Assembly: GCA_038373885.1 (NCBI GenBank)
Contig: JAWZYV010013028.1
Span: 62,001 to 126,000, forward strand
DNA: 64,000 bases
Direction of reading: 5' to 3'
Source: Cheiracanthium punctorium
Lineage: Eukaryota; Arthropoda; Arachnida; Araneae; Cheiracanthiidae
The number at the start of each line of letters is the position of its first letter. The stretch's first letter is position 1. Shown in pieces: positions 12,975 through 26,200 of this stretch. A program made the position numbers and the translations under genes. The notes beneath the pieces are model-generated. The model worked only from the letters and a program-made list of their open reading frames with translations. It was not told where the DNA came from and did no database searches.

Positions 12975-13294
12975 GTTGATTCCTGTTTTAATGCCCTCGC
13001 TCTCGCCAACCTAAAAAATCCCGCACTTTGCCGAGCTAAACTAAAGTGAACAAATGAGCGATAATCGCACCACCAGTTAAGGAATTTGAAGACACTGATT
13101 TATTAAAACTACATCAATTGGCAACACAAAATAAATGAAAATGGAATGGAATGCTTTACTTACATGTTGTTCCAAATCGCCATTTTAATTCTAAATTACG
13201 ATTGCCACATAAATACAAAAAATCGTCGTGGTAGCTCCATATGTTTAATGATCGCCACCTTGGCGAGAGTCGGGGCGTTAAAGTAGGAATCAAC
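12975..13294. mobile_element. Nested MITE with GTTGATTCC ends, copy 1
   Basis: The left end GTTGATTCCTGTTTTAATGC and the right end, reversed, GTTGATTCCTACTTTAACGC are both followed by CTCTCGCCAA. The homologous insertion is present in the inverted sister block (42596-42954), where the target duplication is clearer. Confidence 0.8.
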
Positions 13295-13622
13295 CCAGAA
13301 CGAGAAACACGGCACACTCATTATGACGGACAATTCAATATTCAATCATCACAATATTTAAAACGGTGAAGTATAGTTGTAATATACTTGGCAACGATGG
13401 TAAAATAGTTTTAGTAGGCAATTTTAAGATAGATTTCGATTCCAAAGATGGGTTTTATGAAACGAGGAAGAAAAATACGGCAGAGTCATGAATAATGATA
13501 CACTTTCCAACTTAATGGAATAAGGAAGAAAAATAGCGACGACGCATAAACTATGATACGCTTTTAATATACAGCACTTTGGTGCGTATTTAAAATCTAA
13601 AAGTGTTTCAGATTTTCTTTCT

Positions 13623-14477
13623 TTTTTTTTTGTTTTAATTTTTACCTTTAGAGGTACAATTTATTATTATATATAGCATAAAAATTAGGAAAAGTATAAA
13701 ATAACCCCCTTTTTTTTTGCATTGAAAAGTATATTTAGACAGAGAAATTTGGGAAAAAAAAACCTATTAAATTAACACTTATGCAAAATATGATAGTTCA
13801 AAAATAAATGTATACTCTGAAAATTAAATAATGATCACCAAGACATTTTCTAGGGAATGGACTATTCTGATAAAAATAATCTCTATACCTGAAAGGCTAG
13901 AGCTTTTAAAACATACGCATCTATAAATATTTCTGAAAATTCTTCACAAGCCAAAATATAAAACATAATAAAATTTTAAATATATAATATTGAGTGTAGT
14001 CTATTCCCTTTTCTATTGTTTGCAAAATTTCAAGACATTTCTTAGGTAATTTTTACTTTTACGATGTTTTGCGTTAAACCGAAAAGTTGAAGATTTTGAG
14101 AAAAAAGAAAAAAAAAAGTTTTAAACACATGTAGTGGTAGAATTTGGTGTTTGAGTCATTTAAATAACTGTAATTCAAGTAATATAAATATAAAATTTGA
14201 ACGGTTTTGGTGATCTAAAAATGTAATTTTAATATTTGAACAAAATTGAAAAATCGATATCTTTATCCAATAAAACGTTTTTTAACGTGTACGGCCACTA
14301 AATTTATAAAAAAAAGGTTGTCGAACGTCCGGCCCATTAAAAGTTTGAATCCTGCTTGCCTTCTACTGTTTACATTTTAAAATGTAAATTTAAAACAAGA
14401 AAGGTAAATCATGCCAAGCACATCGATAATAAAACACTTTTCAACGTAATAGTTACTGGGCAGTTTTTTGCGCCAAA
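13623..14477. other. AT-rich noncoding stretch
   Basis: The end of this stretch (about 14390-14470, AATCATGCCAAGC, CATCGAT) matches 43765-43860 in direct orientation. Nothing else recognised. Confidence 0.4.
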
Positions 14478-14517
14478 TTTGGTGATGTATTGTCAAGCTT
14501 GACAATACATCACCAAA
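14478..14517. repeat. Perfect 40-bp palindrome
   Basis: The arm TTTGGTGATGTATTGTCAAG is followed immediately by its exact reverse complement, with no spacer. The related sequence near 43835 keeps only a decayed left arm. Confidence 0.95.
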
Positions 14518-16153
14518 GTCTGTCAAGTCTCAGATTTTGGATATAACCACAACAAAACTATTAATATAATTTTGCGAGACCCTATAAAAGAACTTAAAGT
14601 GTTATCCTAGCTTTTAAATAAAAGGTAAACTGTTATAAACGTTTATAGACTTACCATCTTATGCTTGAAATGGATTAATGTCTGTACACTGTTATAAACC
14701 ATAATGTATTGGAATTATTTTTAGTTCTCTTCTAGAGAAACTATGCTACTGATAATTTTGCACTCTTTTAGGGAATCTGAATCCGTACCACTATGGACAA
14801 TGAATTTAGAAATATTAGATTGAAACTTTTAAATAGCTGTGTGATAGGTTCAACAAAATAATTTTGTTGCATGAGCCATGAGCTCTCCAGTTAACAAAGA
14901 TAATTTCATATGTCACCAAAATAATTTGGCTGGTTACAAGCAAATAAACCATTTAAACAAATAGTTTTGTTTAGTTAACAAAACATTTATTAGTTTTAAC
15001 CAAATTGTTTGATTAAATCAACAAAATATTTTGTTAAATAACCAAATAATATGAATAAAATTTTGTCAAAGCACAAAAACTTTCGTTGCCGCTATTTCGA
15101 ACGGATAATTTTATTGATAACTTTTTTTTTGTTGTTGTTGATTCAACAAAACATTATTTTCAGTCAGGTAGTATATATTACTGGGCAGTTTACATGTATT
15201 TTTAGGTCACGTTTTTAATATGTTTATTTTTTATCTCTTTCGGAGCTTACAGCAGGGATTTATTTGTACCCCCTTAAAGTCCTCCCTCAACATTCACCAT
15301 ATTGTTTGATAGCAGCCTTTTTTTTAGATGCATTTAAAAAATTTACTCTTATAGACATTCTAAATAAAACCATTGTATTTTCTGTGAAAAAAGTTTAGGT
15401 GCATTATAGAGCATTTCTGCCAGGGATAGAATCCTATAATTTTTTTCGGTTGCCCCTTGGACAACCACTGAAATTATTTTGGTTGCCCGAAAAAGAAGTT
15501 TCTTGCCCTTAAAATTTTCGCTACACAAATTTTTTTAAGAAATGAAAATAGAAATACAAAGAAGTTCAGAGTGAAAATAGGAATAGGAAACTGCATTTTC
15601 AAACAAAGGAATTACAATGGGAATAGTTTCTATTCTTGTTTGCCCGAGGGGCAACTAAGGTCTTTGTTTTACTCGCCCATTTAAAAATCTGATTGCCCCG
15701 GCAAGTCAAATTCTTCCCACACTCACACACTCGTTTTAACGAGGTAACAAATGCAGTTGTGATCCTTTGGCGTAAATTTCGTCTTTGGCACGAACGCACG
15801 ATCTTTTATGTAACCCGACAAAAAAAAAAAAACTCCCGGAATCAGGTCCGGAGAGCGAGTTGGCAACGGAAGAAGGCGATTGCCGTCGGCAGAACCTCGT
15901 CCAATCCAACTACGAGGAAGCCCGTTATTTGTGAAACAAAACTTGCAATGTTTCTTTCTTGGAGAAGGCTTTACTGGAGAAAGAAACATTGCGCTGTCTT
16001 TCTTGGAGAACAAGCTAACTGCCCTCCCCCCCCCCCCCCACCAAATTTTTTAAAGAAAAGTTCTCTGTTATGAAAGGTTCATATATTGGACTTATGTGAA
16101 ATAAAACTTGTCACATTTCTTTCTCCAATAATGTCAACTTGTTTCTGTATCGG

Positions 16154-16155
<2 letters not shown>
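14518..16155. other. Noncoding stretch, motif-rich
   Basis: About 14850-15150 is dense in ACAAAATAATTTTGTT-like words. ACTGGGCAGTTT occurs at about 14456 and 15180, bracketing it. A small inverted repeat, GCAATGTTTCTTTCT and its complement, lies at 15946-15991. Around 15440-15710, GGTTGCCCC and GGGGCAAC blocks suggest a decayed element. No gene seen. Confidence 0.4.

Positions 16156-16186
<31 letters not shown>
16156..16186. repeat. (AT)n microsatellite
   Basis: About 15 consecutive AT units. Confidence 0.9.
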
Positions 16187-16190
<4 letters not shown>

Positions 16191-16244
16191 AGCTTTCCAA
16201 ATCCGCGAGGGAGCTGTGACACACCCTGTATTAAGGTTTTATGA

Positions 16245-17715
16245 AAATATACCCATTTTATTACATTCTTTGACACCTGGTTACTACAAAAACAAGACTT
16301 ACAGGAAAAAAGAAATAAATAAAAGATCGTAATCTTTTTTGAATTGCCAATAGCATGTTTTTCACACTTAAGGTATGATATCGCAGTGTGTGTAATATGA
16401 TTTAGGAAACAGCTTCTATGCCTCGGGATCAAAGAATGTTATTTACGGCTTTTTGACTACACCAATGACATGGAGACCCACCACCTTGCTGGGTCAAACC
16501 TACCGAATCAATTATATGAGGTACGAAAGTCAACTTTAGCATCGTAAAAGAAAAATAGCGAAACTTTATGGTTGAGACATTTTGCAGAAAAGCACAAAAT
16601 CCTTGTCCGATGGAGTAAGTGAGCTTCTTGTACGACATGACCGCGGGGAGAACGTTGGGAAACTTAGATTTTGTTTTGTTTTGGAAGCTACACGAAGTAT
16701 CGTAATTCCGATAAATTGAGCATAAGATTTCAAACATCATGTGCGTTTAGGATCTTTGGATGGATTTGAGTTAACGGATCTCTAGATCTCTTTGGTCTCT
16801 AGATCTGTGGCTGTGGCACGCGATGAACGTTTCGATCGTCCGCCATCTTGCTGGTAGTTAAGTCGAGCGATGGCAACGCCTGCACCTTTTCAGCATTCGG
16901 CAATGTATCCAACTGTTCTCACATTCTTCTATTTTTCAGCAGATGTCAATGGTGTTAAAAATAATCGTGACCATTTTTTATGGGAAATGACGTGATAAAA
17001 AGTAAAGGATTCTCGTGGAGCTATGTCACCCGCAACTATTTTTTATAGAAATCCAATCTATTCTTCGTGACTGTCAACAGTCAAAACGTCAGAGTTTGGT
17101 GTTCCCAGAGCGGGAACACTGCGCGTTAAAGGGTTAAAGGAAAATAATCTGTGAAAACTGCATCTAGGCTTAACAATAAATTTTTAAAAATACTTTCTAT
17201 TACTTGGGCCTTGTTAATTCGTCGTGCACCGCGTGACGAAATTTTTACCTCTATCTCCAAATCTATCATTTGCAGCATGCAAATCAGTGAGATGCAAAAT
17301 CCAAGCGAAGTTAAAAATATAAATACTTTACAAATCCTTTGAATTAAAAGAATCGTGAACCATCACCACCTGTACATCCATTTGTTTGTATTCCTTGACA
17401 CATGCCCGTTAGGAAAACATGGTTTGAAAAAAAAAAAAAGAAAAGAAAAAAGAATAACAAATTTGTTAAACTGTTGATAACTTATTTTCCGCACCTCAGG
17501 TATACGGTCCCGCTGAGTAAAATATGATGCAGAAAAGAACATCCTCGTATCCAAGAACTAAAGTGTGTTATATAGTACTTGCTGACTTCAATGATGACAG
17601 GGAAACCCACCAGCTTTGCTGGGTCAAGATTCCAAAATCAATCACCTGAGGTTACGAAAGTCATTTTTTCTATTTCGAGACAAAAATATTTAGAAAAGTT
17701 TCATGGTTCGCCAGA
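16245..17715. repeat. Diverged direct duplication flanking a TTAA element
   Basis: About 16245-16600 and 17345-17715 share ordered blocks: TTCCTTGACAC or TTCTTTGACAC, ACCCACCA(C/G)CTTTGCTGGG-like, CAATCA(C)CTGAGGTTACGAAAG-like, and a final TTTCATGG or TTTATGG. The truncated palindromic element at 16779-17133 lies between the copies. Confidence 0.6.
16779..17133. mobile_element. TTAA palindromic element, left-truncated
   Basis: The left arm is missing; homology begins at GATCTCTAGATCTC near 16779. The right arm and type B end (CCCTTTAACGCGCAGTG reversed) are intact, with TTAA at 17134-17137. Confidence 0.8.
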
Positions 17716-17989
17716 AATTGTGTGGAGAAGATTTTTTTGTTGTTGTTGTTGGTTTGAGTCAAAAAAGTAACCAGGGAGAAAAGTGGATATATATATATAT
17801 TTTTTAATTAGTGCCATTTCGTTCTCTCTGGGTTTTTCTGTCGACGAAATTTGTCGGCATTTCTGTGGGCCGATTTGTATCAACACGTTCTCGTTGCATT
17901 TTTTTCAGTAGGGCTGCTAGATAGCGCAGGGGGGAGGGGAATAAAAAGGTGAAAGTCGCTAAGGGTCGCGATTTTTCATGATTTATCGC

Positions 17990-18300
17990 CACGTCTGGCG
18001 CCAAAAAAATAAGTCTCCAAAACCGAACCTAGCTTGGCGATATCTTCCGCATTTAGCTAGAAACTGCCAAACCTTACAGTTAGGATATGCCTGCAGAAGA
18101 TAATTAAACAATTTTTGTAGATGATTTTAATATAAATTCTGATTCCAAAGAAGTATTTAAGAAAATAAGGAAGAAAAGTGCGGCACACTCATGAATAATG
18201 ATACACTTTCCAACTTAATGGAATAAGGAATAAGACAAGGGACAAGGCATGGATATATGATACGCTTTTAATATATAGCACTTCAGCATTTAAAATATTT
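17990..18300. repeat. Relic of the 165-bp repeat family
   Basis: Shares GGCGCCAAAAAAATAAGT, CTTGGCGATATCTTC, then GATTCCAAAGAAGTATTT, CACTCATGAATAATG and CACTTTCCAA with the blocks at 12.3-13.6 kb, 42.3-43.6 kb and 50.0 kb. Confidence 0.65.
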
Positions 18301-18671
18301 GCGAACTATTTTTGAAATATTTGCGTGCATTAGTAAACTACCAAAAAATATTTCGTTTTGCCACATTTTGTATCACTTATTTCTTTTCATAATAATAATC
18401 ACAATGATTCATTTAAGATTATCGAGCTTGATCTTAAATCTTTCAGATATCAATATTGAGTAACTGCATGAGGTTTCTCCAAAGATAGGGATCTGTAGCT
18501 CATATGGGCGCGCATACCTATGGGTATGCCTATGTTAGAACCTAGCTCTCCGGGAAAATATTTATTATATTAATAATTTTTTGACTAGTATAACGAGATG
18601 CGCTTCAACACTGAAATGTATATCTTTCTCTGGCAGAACCCCTGACTTCATTTATAAAAAGTGTGTTTTAA

Positions 18672-19013
18672 CCCTTAAACACACAGTGTTCCCGCTCTGG
18701 GAACACCAAACTCTGATGTTTTGACTGCTGCCAGTCACGAAGAATCGATTTGATTTCTATAAAAATAATAGCGAGTGACATAGCTCCACGAGAATCCTTT
18801 ACTTTTTAGCACGTCATTTCCCGGAGAAAAATTGTCACGATTATTTTTAACAGCACTGACATCTGCTGAAAAATGGAAGAATGAGAGAACAGCTGGATAG
18901 ATTGCCCAATGCTGAAAAAAGAGCAGCCGTTGCCATCGCTGCTGGTAGTTAAGTCGAGCGATGGCAACGGCTGCCCTTTTTTCAGCATTGGGAAAGGGTT
19001 GCGACTCAAATGG
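18672..19013. mobile_element. TTAA palindromic element, B-A form, shortened arms
   Basis: TTAA at 18668-18671 and 19014-19017. The type B left end is CCCTTAAACACACAGTG. The fold-back arms were deleted at their centre, so TTGCCATCGCT runs directly into CTGGTAGTTAAG. The right end is a decayed type A. Confidence 0.8.
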
Positions 19014-19448
19014 TTAAAAGAATGAAAAATGTACTCTCCCATATGTAATGTTATTCCAGAATCTTTCACAAATCATGATTTGCATTCATGTACAGAGCAC
19101 CTATAAATGCTCCATCGAAAACTGAGTAGAGTTGGATGCGCTAGAATTATGCTCGTAAGATCTTGCCTCAATTCAGCTGCTGAGACAAGTGCCTCAAGTT
19201 AGAGTTACCAAAGCGTTTTCTATCTCTTATATATACTCTTCAGCTGGAACATGTCACAGTTATTGTGTCGTAACAGTCAATACGCCCTGTAAAAACGGGA
19301 GGGATGTTCTACAATCCAATAGGACTAGTAGAAAATATGGACCAATCAAATCAATTCCATGTGAGTGACGTCTTGCAGTTCACCGATTGTGATACAGCAC
19401 TGCTTCGTGTGACAAACATTGCTTGTTTAGGTGCATTCTATCATTCCT

Positions 19449-19668
19449 CTGTTTTTTTTTTCCCAGAATGGGCAGACACTTGCTCATCAGCATTTTGCCA
19501 CTACTAAGGCCTTACTGGCCATTTATGATGGGAGCACCCAGTGGGCGGCTAGCATTGTTCCCTATGAAAGGACGGACAGGTTAACATTCATACCCAAGCC
19601 GAAATTCGAACCCGGGACCCAACGCGTGATAGAATAGTTCTTAAGACACTACACCACCTGAGAGGCTT
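19449..19668 (-). repeat. tRNA-derived SINE, body family 2, head 1
   Basis: On the minus strand, a tRNA-like head with A-box-like GGTGTAGTGTC and B-box GGGTTCGAATTTC (pol III internal promoter) is followed by a body with TCCTTTCATAGGG, TGCTCCCATCATAAA and CCTTAGTAGTGGC. The same body follows a different tRNA-like head at 28741-28964. Confidence 0.7.
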
Positions 19669-19694
19669 CTCTAAATTTAGCTCAAGAGTTTTAA

Positions 19695-19850
19695 CGCTTT
19701 GAGGCGCAACCCTTTTTCAATGCTGAAAAAAGGGCAGCCGTTGCCATCGCTCGACTACCAGCAAGATGGCGGACGATCGAAACGTTCATCGCGTGCCACA
19801 GATCTAGAGACCCCTTTTTGATGACAGCTGGGTGTGCGGCACAGCCGCAC
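19695..19850. mobile_element. TTAA palindromic element, left half only
   Basis: TTAA at 19691-19694. A type A end with one base change (CGCTTTGAGGCGCAACCC) and the left arm run to the centre, where unrelated GC-rich sequence (GGGGTGGGGGCAGCCCC) takes over. The minus frame at 19755-20162 crosses this junction. Confidence 0.75.
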
Positions 19851-20504
19851 ACTGGGGTGGGGGCAGCCCCGGCCTTGGGCAGGCTCTGGACAGTTTTCTA
19901 AATCTTTTAAATGGAAAATAGATTTCAGTAACCCTGGAAAAGAAAGTGACAAGAAGTAAACGACATTTAAACAACAAGGGAACAAAAAAGAAAATCCCGC
20001 ACTGCGCCTGATTACACTATCAGCATCATTAACAAAATTTGAATTCATAAGGGGCGTCGTTCCGAAACATCTCCATTTGTACATTTCACAAACAAAACAC
20101 CATTGTTTTTCGAAATGTCGGAAGATTGCGTCACATCGTCTGACAAAAGGCGCATTTTTCACATGCTCCGTGGTTTATCCGAAATTATAATTAAAATCGG
20201 AATTTCCGTAACTACCTGTCATGTGAATTTCGAAGATCGATACATTTTAATTTATTTCTTAGTCGAATAGAGATATTGTATTCCACGAAAAGGGGAAGAA
20301 GAAGATAAAGTGTTGTTGCGGTAAAGTGGTGAATATAATTGTGGAAAACAAGACGGGAGAATACATTTAGACTTGTTCTGTTTTAATTACATTACCTCTC
20401 GCAATAGAAGAATGTAAAATGTAATGAAATGTATTGATAGTTGATTATTGTAATGTCTCTAATTAATTCCAAACGTCAATGCAATATTGGAAATGAGCGC
20501 TGCT
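19851..20504. other. Stretch with an unassigned minus-strand frame
   Basis: Upstream of the palindromic half-element the minus frame (to 20162) is cysteine- and aromatic-rich. I recognise no family. It could be transposon remains. Confidence 0.3.
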
Positions 20505-21310
20505 TTTAGCACAAAGCTATGACTGCCGTAAATGTGTATCGATTACTACGAAACTTATATGCGTTATTCCTATGTATCGTGTTGAAAATGGTGTATGTAG
20601 CACATATAGTTCCTTTACAGGAGCACTCAAAAAGTTCCAGTACATTTACGCTCTATCTGCAGTCTTTCAAGCTTAATTTAGAGACATTCGAGTATTTTAA
20701 ACAAAACAAAATTAATGTATGTTGCTGAAGATCACAAGATAAAGCTGAAAATCAAAGTAGGCTGTGGCGGATCCAGAAATTTTTTTGGAAGGAGCTAAAT
20801 TTTTTAATTAGCTTATTTCACCCAATTAAAATGTACTGTAAATCAAAATTTTAGTCTAAATCAATGTGCATGCTTTTGGGAGGGGCTAAGTTATAAAATA
20901 TTATCATTTTAACTGTTTAAAGTGTATAACAATGCATAATGTTACCCTTTAGCAATCTCTTTTGGGGGGGCTGAAGACCCATAGCCCCTCCCCTGGATCC
21001 GTTACTGAAAGTGCGTATATTATTCATAGTTCTTCTGGGGTAGCATTCTAAAGAATTCCAATACATTATTGTCAATGGCAGTTTTAGAGACATTTACTCA
21101 TTTCAAGCACGGTAACATCTTACTATGTAGTAAGCTAGTGGTCTAACGACCGTCGTGTGTCTCCCTCAAAAATTACAAAAGGAGTATTAGCGTTTAGATA
21201 CCGAATTCTAAGCATTTATATAGTTCTTTTGCAGGAGTACTTAAAAGAATTCCAATACATTACGGTCATTGGCAGTTTATAGACCATATTAAGCACGGAG
21301 TTTCTGGAAT
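20505..21310. repeat. Dispersed repeat family with TGTATTGGAATT core, three partial copies
   Basis: Reversed pieces around 20505-20680, 21010-21120 and 21190-21310 share AATTCCAATACATTA, TAGTTCTTCTG or TAGTTCCTTTAC, and GGCAGTTT(T)AGA. The same family appears on the other strand at 37.9-38.4 and 44.3-45.1 kb. Confidence 0.6.
20762..21007. mobile_element. hAT-like MITE, 246 bp
   Basis: Ends CTGTGGCGGATCCAG and, reversed, CAGTAACGGATCCAG. The flanks AAAGTAGG and AAAGTGCG agree at six of eight positions, read here as a decayed 8-bp target duplication. Confidence 0.7.
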
Positions 21311-21349
21311 AAGATAATATTAGTTTTGATATAAGAGCTTCTGGAACAA

Positions 21350-22295
21350 TATTTTCACATCATCAATATTGTTAATATTAAATATGTGACTAACTTTTTT
21401 TTTAGCAGTCTCACATTTTGTTATTTTAGTAATTCCACTCTTTGAAAATAAATAATTGGGAAACAACCTTCTAAGAGAACTATCTAAAAGTAGTTATTTT
21501 TATTAACTAAACGTCGTATGCCGTATCCTGAACTGTTCACAGTCAAAGCATAACTAATTACGTTAAGGAACCTAACATTGCTGCAATCATTTTCTCTCTC
21601 CGTATTTAGACATCAATCAACTCTCCCAGTAGCAAAATGTTCAGTTTATTTTATATTTTCAAGTCATCAACGATCTGTAATAAAATATGACTAACAATTG
21701 CTCTTTGCTGTTCCTAATTTTGCTTTTGTAAATCTAACTCGTTTCTCTGCGAAAATAATTATGAAACAGTCTCGCAAGATAAACACGTGAAAGTTGCTAC
21801 TTTATCAACCAGTCGTCAATTTAAAAGCCTAAGTTAACACGTTAACGCAGTTAAATTGTTATAATTATATTTTCTCTTTGTTGATGGCCGTCAATCAACA
21901 TCCTCAGTAGCAAAAACGTTCAGTTTATTGCATATTTTCACATCATCAACGTAATCGTGAAACATGACTAACACCTTCTCTTGGCTGTTCTTAAACTTTA
22001 TTTTGTGAATTCAACTATTTTTTCAATGAAAATTATTACGAAACAGTCTCTTAAGATAAACATGTAAAAATCACTGTTTTATCAACTAAGCGTCAAATTA
22101 AATATCCTGCACTCCCGCAATTTAAAAAGCCTAAATAAATACGTTAACGCAGTTAAATTATTGTAATTATACTTTCCCTTTGTATTTAGCCGTCAATCAC
22201 CTTCTTCAGTAGCTAAACGTTCAGTTTAATTCTTATATTCACGCTGTAAACACCGTTATCATAAAATATGACTAACACTTCCTTTCCAGTTAACC
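21350..22295. repeat. Degenerate ~280-300-bp tandem array, 3.3 copies
   Basis: The block (A/G)TCAATCA(A/C)C...CAGTAGC(A/T)AAA followed by GTTCAGTTTA occurs at about 21612, 21889 and 22190. Each is followed by CATATTTTCA-like sequence and ATGACTAACA. A partial unit precedes them near 21354. No coding content. Confidence 0.8.
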
Positions 22296-23181
22296 TAGAT
22301 CCTTTATGAACTTAGACCACAAAACGTGGTAAGTAATGGCGTCATGAAACAGGCTCGGCATTTCACCTGAAACAGGTTTTTTTTCTCTTCCAAATGGTGG
22401 CAATACCCAAGAAAAACGGACGGTATTTTCCTGTCTTGAAGATCCGTTCTTGAACTCTGACACGGGCGGCCATCAATTTGCGATATCTTGGCTAGACCCA
22501 GATTCTTCTGCAACAGCTCATCTCCCGTCTCTAATATTCTTTTGTTTTATCTGCCAAAAGAAATGTCTCTTTATATCGTTTTTAATCTCCGTTTTGAAGA
22601 GGAAATCGCTAAAAAATACCGTGTGATAATTATCTATTAGATGATTGTTATTTCTGGAGAACAAAAGTTGTGTTGCATATCTTCCGGTTTTGGGAAGACC
22701 ACGGTGAAGACTTACAATTACGTTTTCATCTGATCTTATTAAATGTATATATTTTTATTAATATTGAAAGTCTCAGTACTAATGTAAATATATGTCTTAA
22801 TATTTATTCAAATAAATACATACTGTATTGGTCCTAATATAACGCGGTGTTTTTTGACTGATAATTATCCGTTTAAAACCTGACTCGCGCTAAATTCGAG
22901 GCCTAAATATAGGATTTTTCTAATGATCTAGATGAAAAATTTTGGGGTCACGTTTTATTCGGGTAATTTATAATGTTTAATTATTACATTTTTAATGCCC
23001 TTTCACATCGTTTATTTCTTGCTGATTTAAGCCAAATTTGAGAATTATTAGTTTTAGATTTGTAACCAGAAACAGTATTCAGAATCGATTTTGACGTTCA
23101 AATCCTTTTCTCGTTTGGGTTCTCTTGTTTATGAATTCGTTGCACGTATCTGCCACCACGCATTTCTTTCAAGGAGCAACC
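22296..23181. other. Noncoding stretch with an unassigned minus frame
   Basis: The minus frame at 22304-22513 has no recognised domain. Nothing else seen. Confidence 0.35.
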
Positions 23182-23206
23182 ACCCCAAGGTTGAGAACCA
23201 CTGCTC
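23182..23206. mobile_element. Solo hAT element end
   Basis: CAAGGTTGAGAACCACTG matches the right end of the hAT MITE at 57857-58186 (AGGTTGAGAAACGCTG). No matching left end found nearby. Confidence 0.5.
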
Positions 23207-26200
23207 TACTTGTTCATTCTTCTCGCACTTCCTCATTCTACTCATGTTGAATTTTTGTGCAACTGAAGAAAAGTGGACCTTTTTCTACCACCAAAAACTA
23301 CCGTTTTGTTTTACAAGTATCTTTTTCGGAATTATTTTACTAAGTTTCTAATTATTTGTAATCAACAACTGTCTCAAAGAAACATACTGAAACGTATTAT
23401 TCCTAAAATTAAATAGTTAATCTCTACGAATGCTCATAATAGTTCTTTAACCCCATTAATCAAGAAGTATCTTCTAATATAATCATTAGAGTACACATCT
23501 TTACGATAATCTCTATTCCATTTCAACAAAAATACTTTCCATTTCTGGCTAACATAAATCAATCTTGGTCTACTATCGCATTCATATTCGCAGCGTAAAT
23601 ACCCATTTTCAAAAATAGAAAGCAGCTTTCTACTTAAACACGTCTTTACAAAAACAAAATGTGTCAGACACGGCGAACAATGGCGATTTACATTAAAAAC
23701 GCAATCGCTTTCTGATCTCGACATCCGCCTCCCTGGCACTCAACTCTTGACTACTTCATCTTTTCTAACGGTATTAATTCACCCTTTTCAACAATGTACT
23801 CCCCGCTGGCGTGTCACTAACTCGCAAATAAACGTTAATGAAAAGACTATGAGATAAGCCCATAATGTTCGCTCCCAAATAACGCGCCATTTTTTTTTTC
23901 TTATTTCCTTTCGAGTCTCTTCAGTATATGCCATTTCTATTTTACACATTAGCGTGTTCCACCCATTGTGTTTACCAGAGTGCTTTCCTTCTTCCGGAAA
24001 TAGGGCGTAAAGATGAAAAAATATATATGTAATTTTTATGTGGACATAGAATCTTAGAAAGGATGTCATGAGAACAGATTTTGGGCGGGGAAGAATTCTT
24101 CCTAGAAAAAAAAAATGTTCATAAGCGCCGCTGAGACAAATTCAAGCCCCCATTTCGTTGGGATATTCGGAAAAAAAAGACAAGATTGAGAAGGGCTGAT
24201 GCTTGAAATGACAGCCTATGAACAAGAACTGAATAATTCCACGGTAATAGTCAGTGGTAGGGCCGGATTTACGAGTGCAGAAGACCTGGTTAATCATGGC
24301 TCATAGAACTCCACCTTCTAACAGATTAACCCTAAAACCCTACTCTGGTAGATTCACAGTCAGTGAGGTCACCGGTGATTTGAACTATGGTACATTTCAA
24401 ATTGAACTAGGCTTCTTTTTTTTTTTTTTTTTCCTTTCCCAAAAGAAAAAGCACTTTCACACAAATCTTCATTGTCTTAGTTGGTCAGACTGCCCAAGGT
24501 GGGCCAGTGCCTTCTGATTTTTCTTAGACCAAATTTTATTTTGACAATTGCGCGCAAGTCTCTGAGATAACAAGAAAGTCCAGTCAGGGTCTGGATCTCT
24601 TTCCCTGCTTGTTATTTTCCTGTCAATGAAGAATTTTTTCAATGTGAAATCATCATTCATTATAAGAGCCACTCAGTTCATTCGGTTAATTTACTTTTAC
24701 ACAAAACTTTCAAATTTTGATAACTCTATAGAGCTGGTAACTTTTAGTTTTTCATCGTGATCAAAGTAACCATGCACAGAAAACAATTTGATTCATTTTC
24801 TGTTTAATCTCATCGTCAATATTCATGATCATTTAAGCTTGTCAACGATTGGGACCTTGCGAATGGAACAATACTTCCACTTCGAGTTTTATAATGTTTA
24901 GTAATGTAAAAACCACGGAACCACTCACTCTTGACAAATTATGGCAGCTTTCTCTGGCTGCCATTTTGTGTATTAAACTTTCATTTGACTAATGTAAAGG
25001 ATTACAAAATTTTTAAGCAACTGAAGCTTTTTAAAAAGACGTTGTAACGTAATTCGTTCTCACCAAACCCTTTTGAGTCCGAAATGAAATGCTGAAGCAT
25101 GCTTTTCCAGCACAGAGAGATCAGTGTTTGCCAAAGAGCTACAAAATTGTATTTTTGATACAAAATACAAGATATATTGATTCCGGTGCCTTGAAGTTCA
25201 AAATACCTTTTGAACCCCAAAAAATACATCATACAGTCCCCACCGATTAATAAAATTATACTCGCTCCATATTATAGGAATCCGTTAGGTTATGCAAACA
25301 CATGAGCATCATCCGCAGTGTTAACAGGCAATACAAAATCATGTGTCTAATATACATTTACCGTGTTATAGGGGATATTACAGTCCACTTCAAAGAGTTA
25401 TGTTAGGTATCAGCAGAATATTACAATTTACGACCGATAGCAACAGCTGCTATAACTCTCGACCAGCATACAGTACTTTGTTAATATTTGCCGTATTGTC
25501 ATCTTCTGTTTGTGGCACCTGTAAATTACCCTTATGAAGAACCATGAAATGTTCAGAGAAGTGAACGATGTATAAAAAATAACTTGCAAGTATGAAGCAG
25601 ATTATTCGTATAGATTTTCGTGTTCAATCGTGAAAAAACTCCATAACTGATAAATTATTGTGTAAATAACTCTTATATCTTCTGCTCAGTAAAAATAAAA
25701 ATACTTTTAAGAATTGTTTTCTTACTTTAATAGCTTACGAAATCGCGGTGAAGACATTGCGCCAAATAGCTAATACGTAAATATTTTTTCCCTTTACAGA
25801 ATGTGATCAGTCGTTACTGCAAAGCCTATACAAAAATATTAGAAACAACTAGACATTCTTGAAGTCCTATGCAGTATGGACCGCCTTTGCCTCACAATCT
25901 GCGTGAGTGTAATCCTTATAAAAAATATCAGATGCAAGCATGTACATTCGAAGCTCTTGCCTTTACTAAATCAAAGTTCTGAGCCAGGTATAGCGTTCTT
26001 ACAAAAGTATGGCAGTCTGAATCGCGAATTTAAAATTACCTTTTCGACAAGCCAGTACATTACGTTTCTGCTTCCAAACTATGTCACAAAAGCGAAATAA
26101 AAGAGGTTGTTGATTTGCTAAAACTATGGGTGGGACTCGACTTCCAGTGGATAACACTCCCAGGAGTTTTAACCTCACCCCATCAAGGAGGCTTTATTCT

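Larger units (their letters stand above)
12285..13622 (+). repeat. 1.3 kb block of ~165-bp degenerate repeats, copy 1
   Basis: The unit contains (T)AGTAGGCGATTTTAAGATAG, then GATTCCRAAGAAGTG, TTTTATGGAAC and CACTTTCCAA. It starts near 12440, 12752, 12917 and 13412 and is interrupted by two MITEs. The entire block, including the second MITE, recurs inverted at 42282-43610. Shorter relics are at 17990-18300 and 49975-50380. Function and class unknown. Confidence 0.75.

Noticed and set aside
19755..20162. 135-codon minus frame
   Set aside because: Its C-terminal third is palindromic-element sequence; the rest has no recognised motif.
23434..23739. 101-codon minus frame with several Cys and basic residues
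   Set aside because: No recognisable domain, no splice or promoter context; not called.
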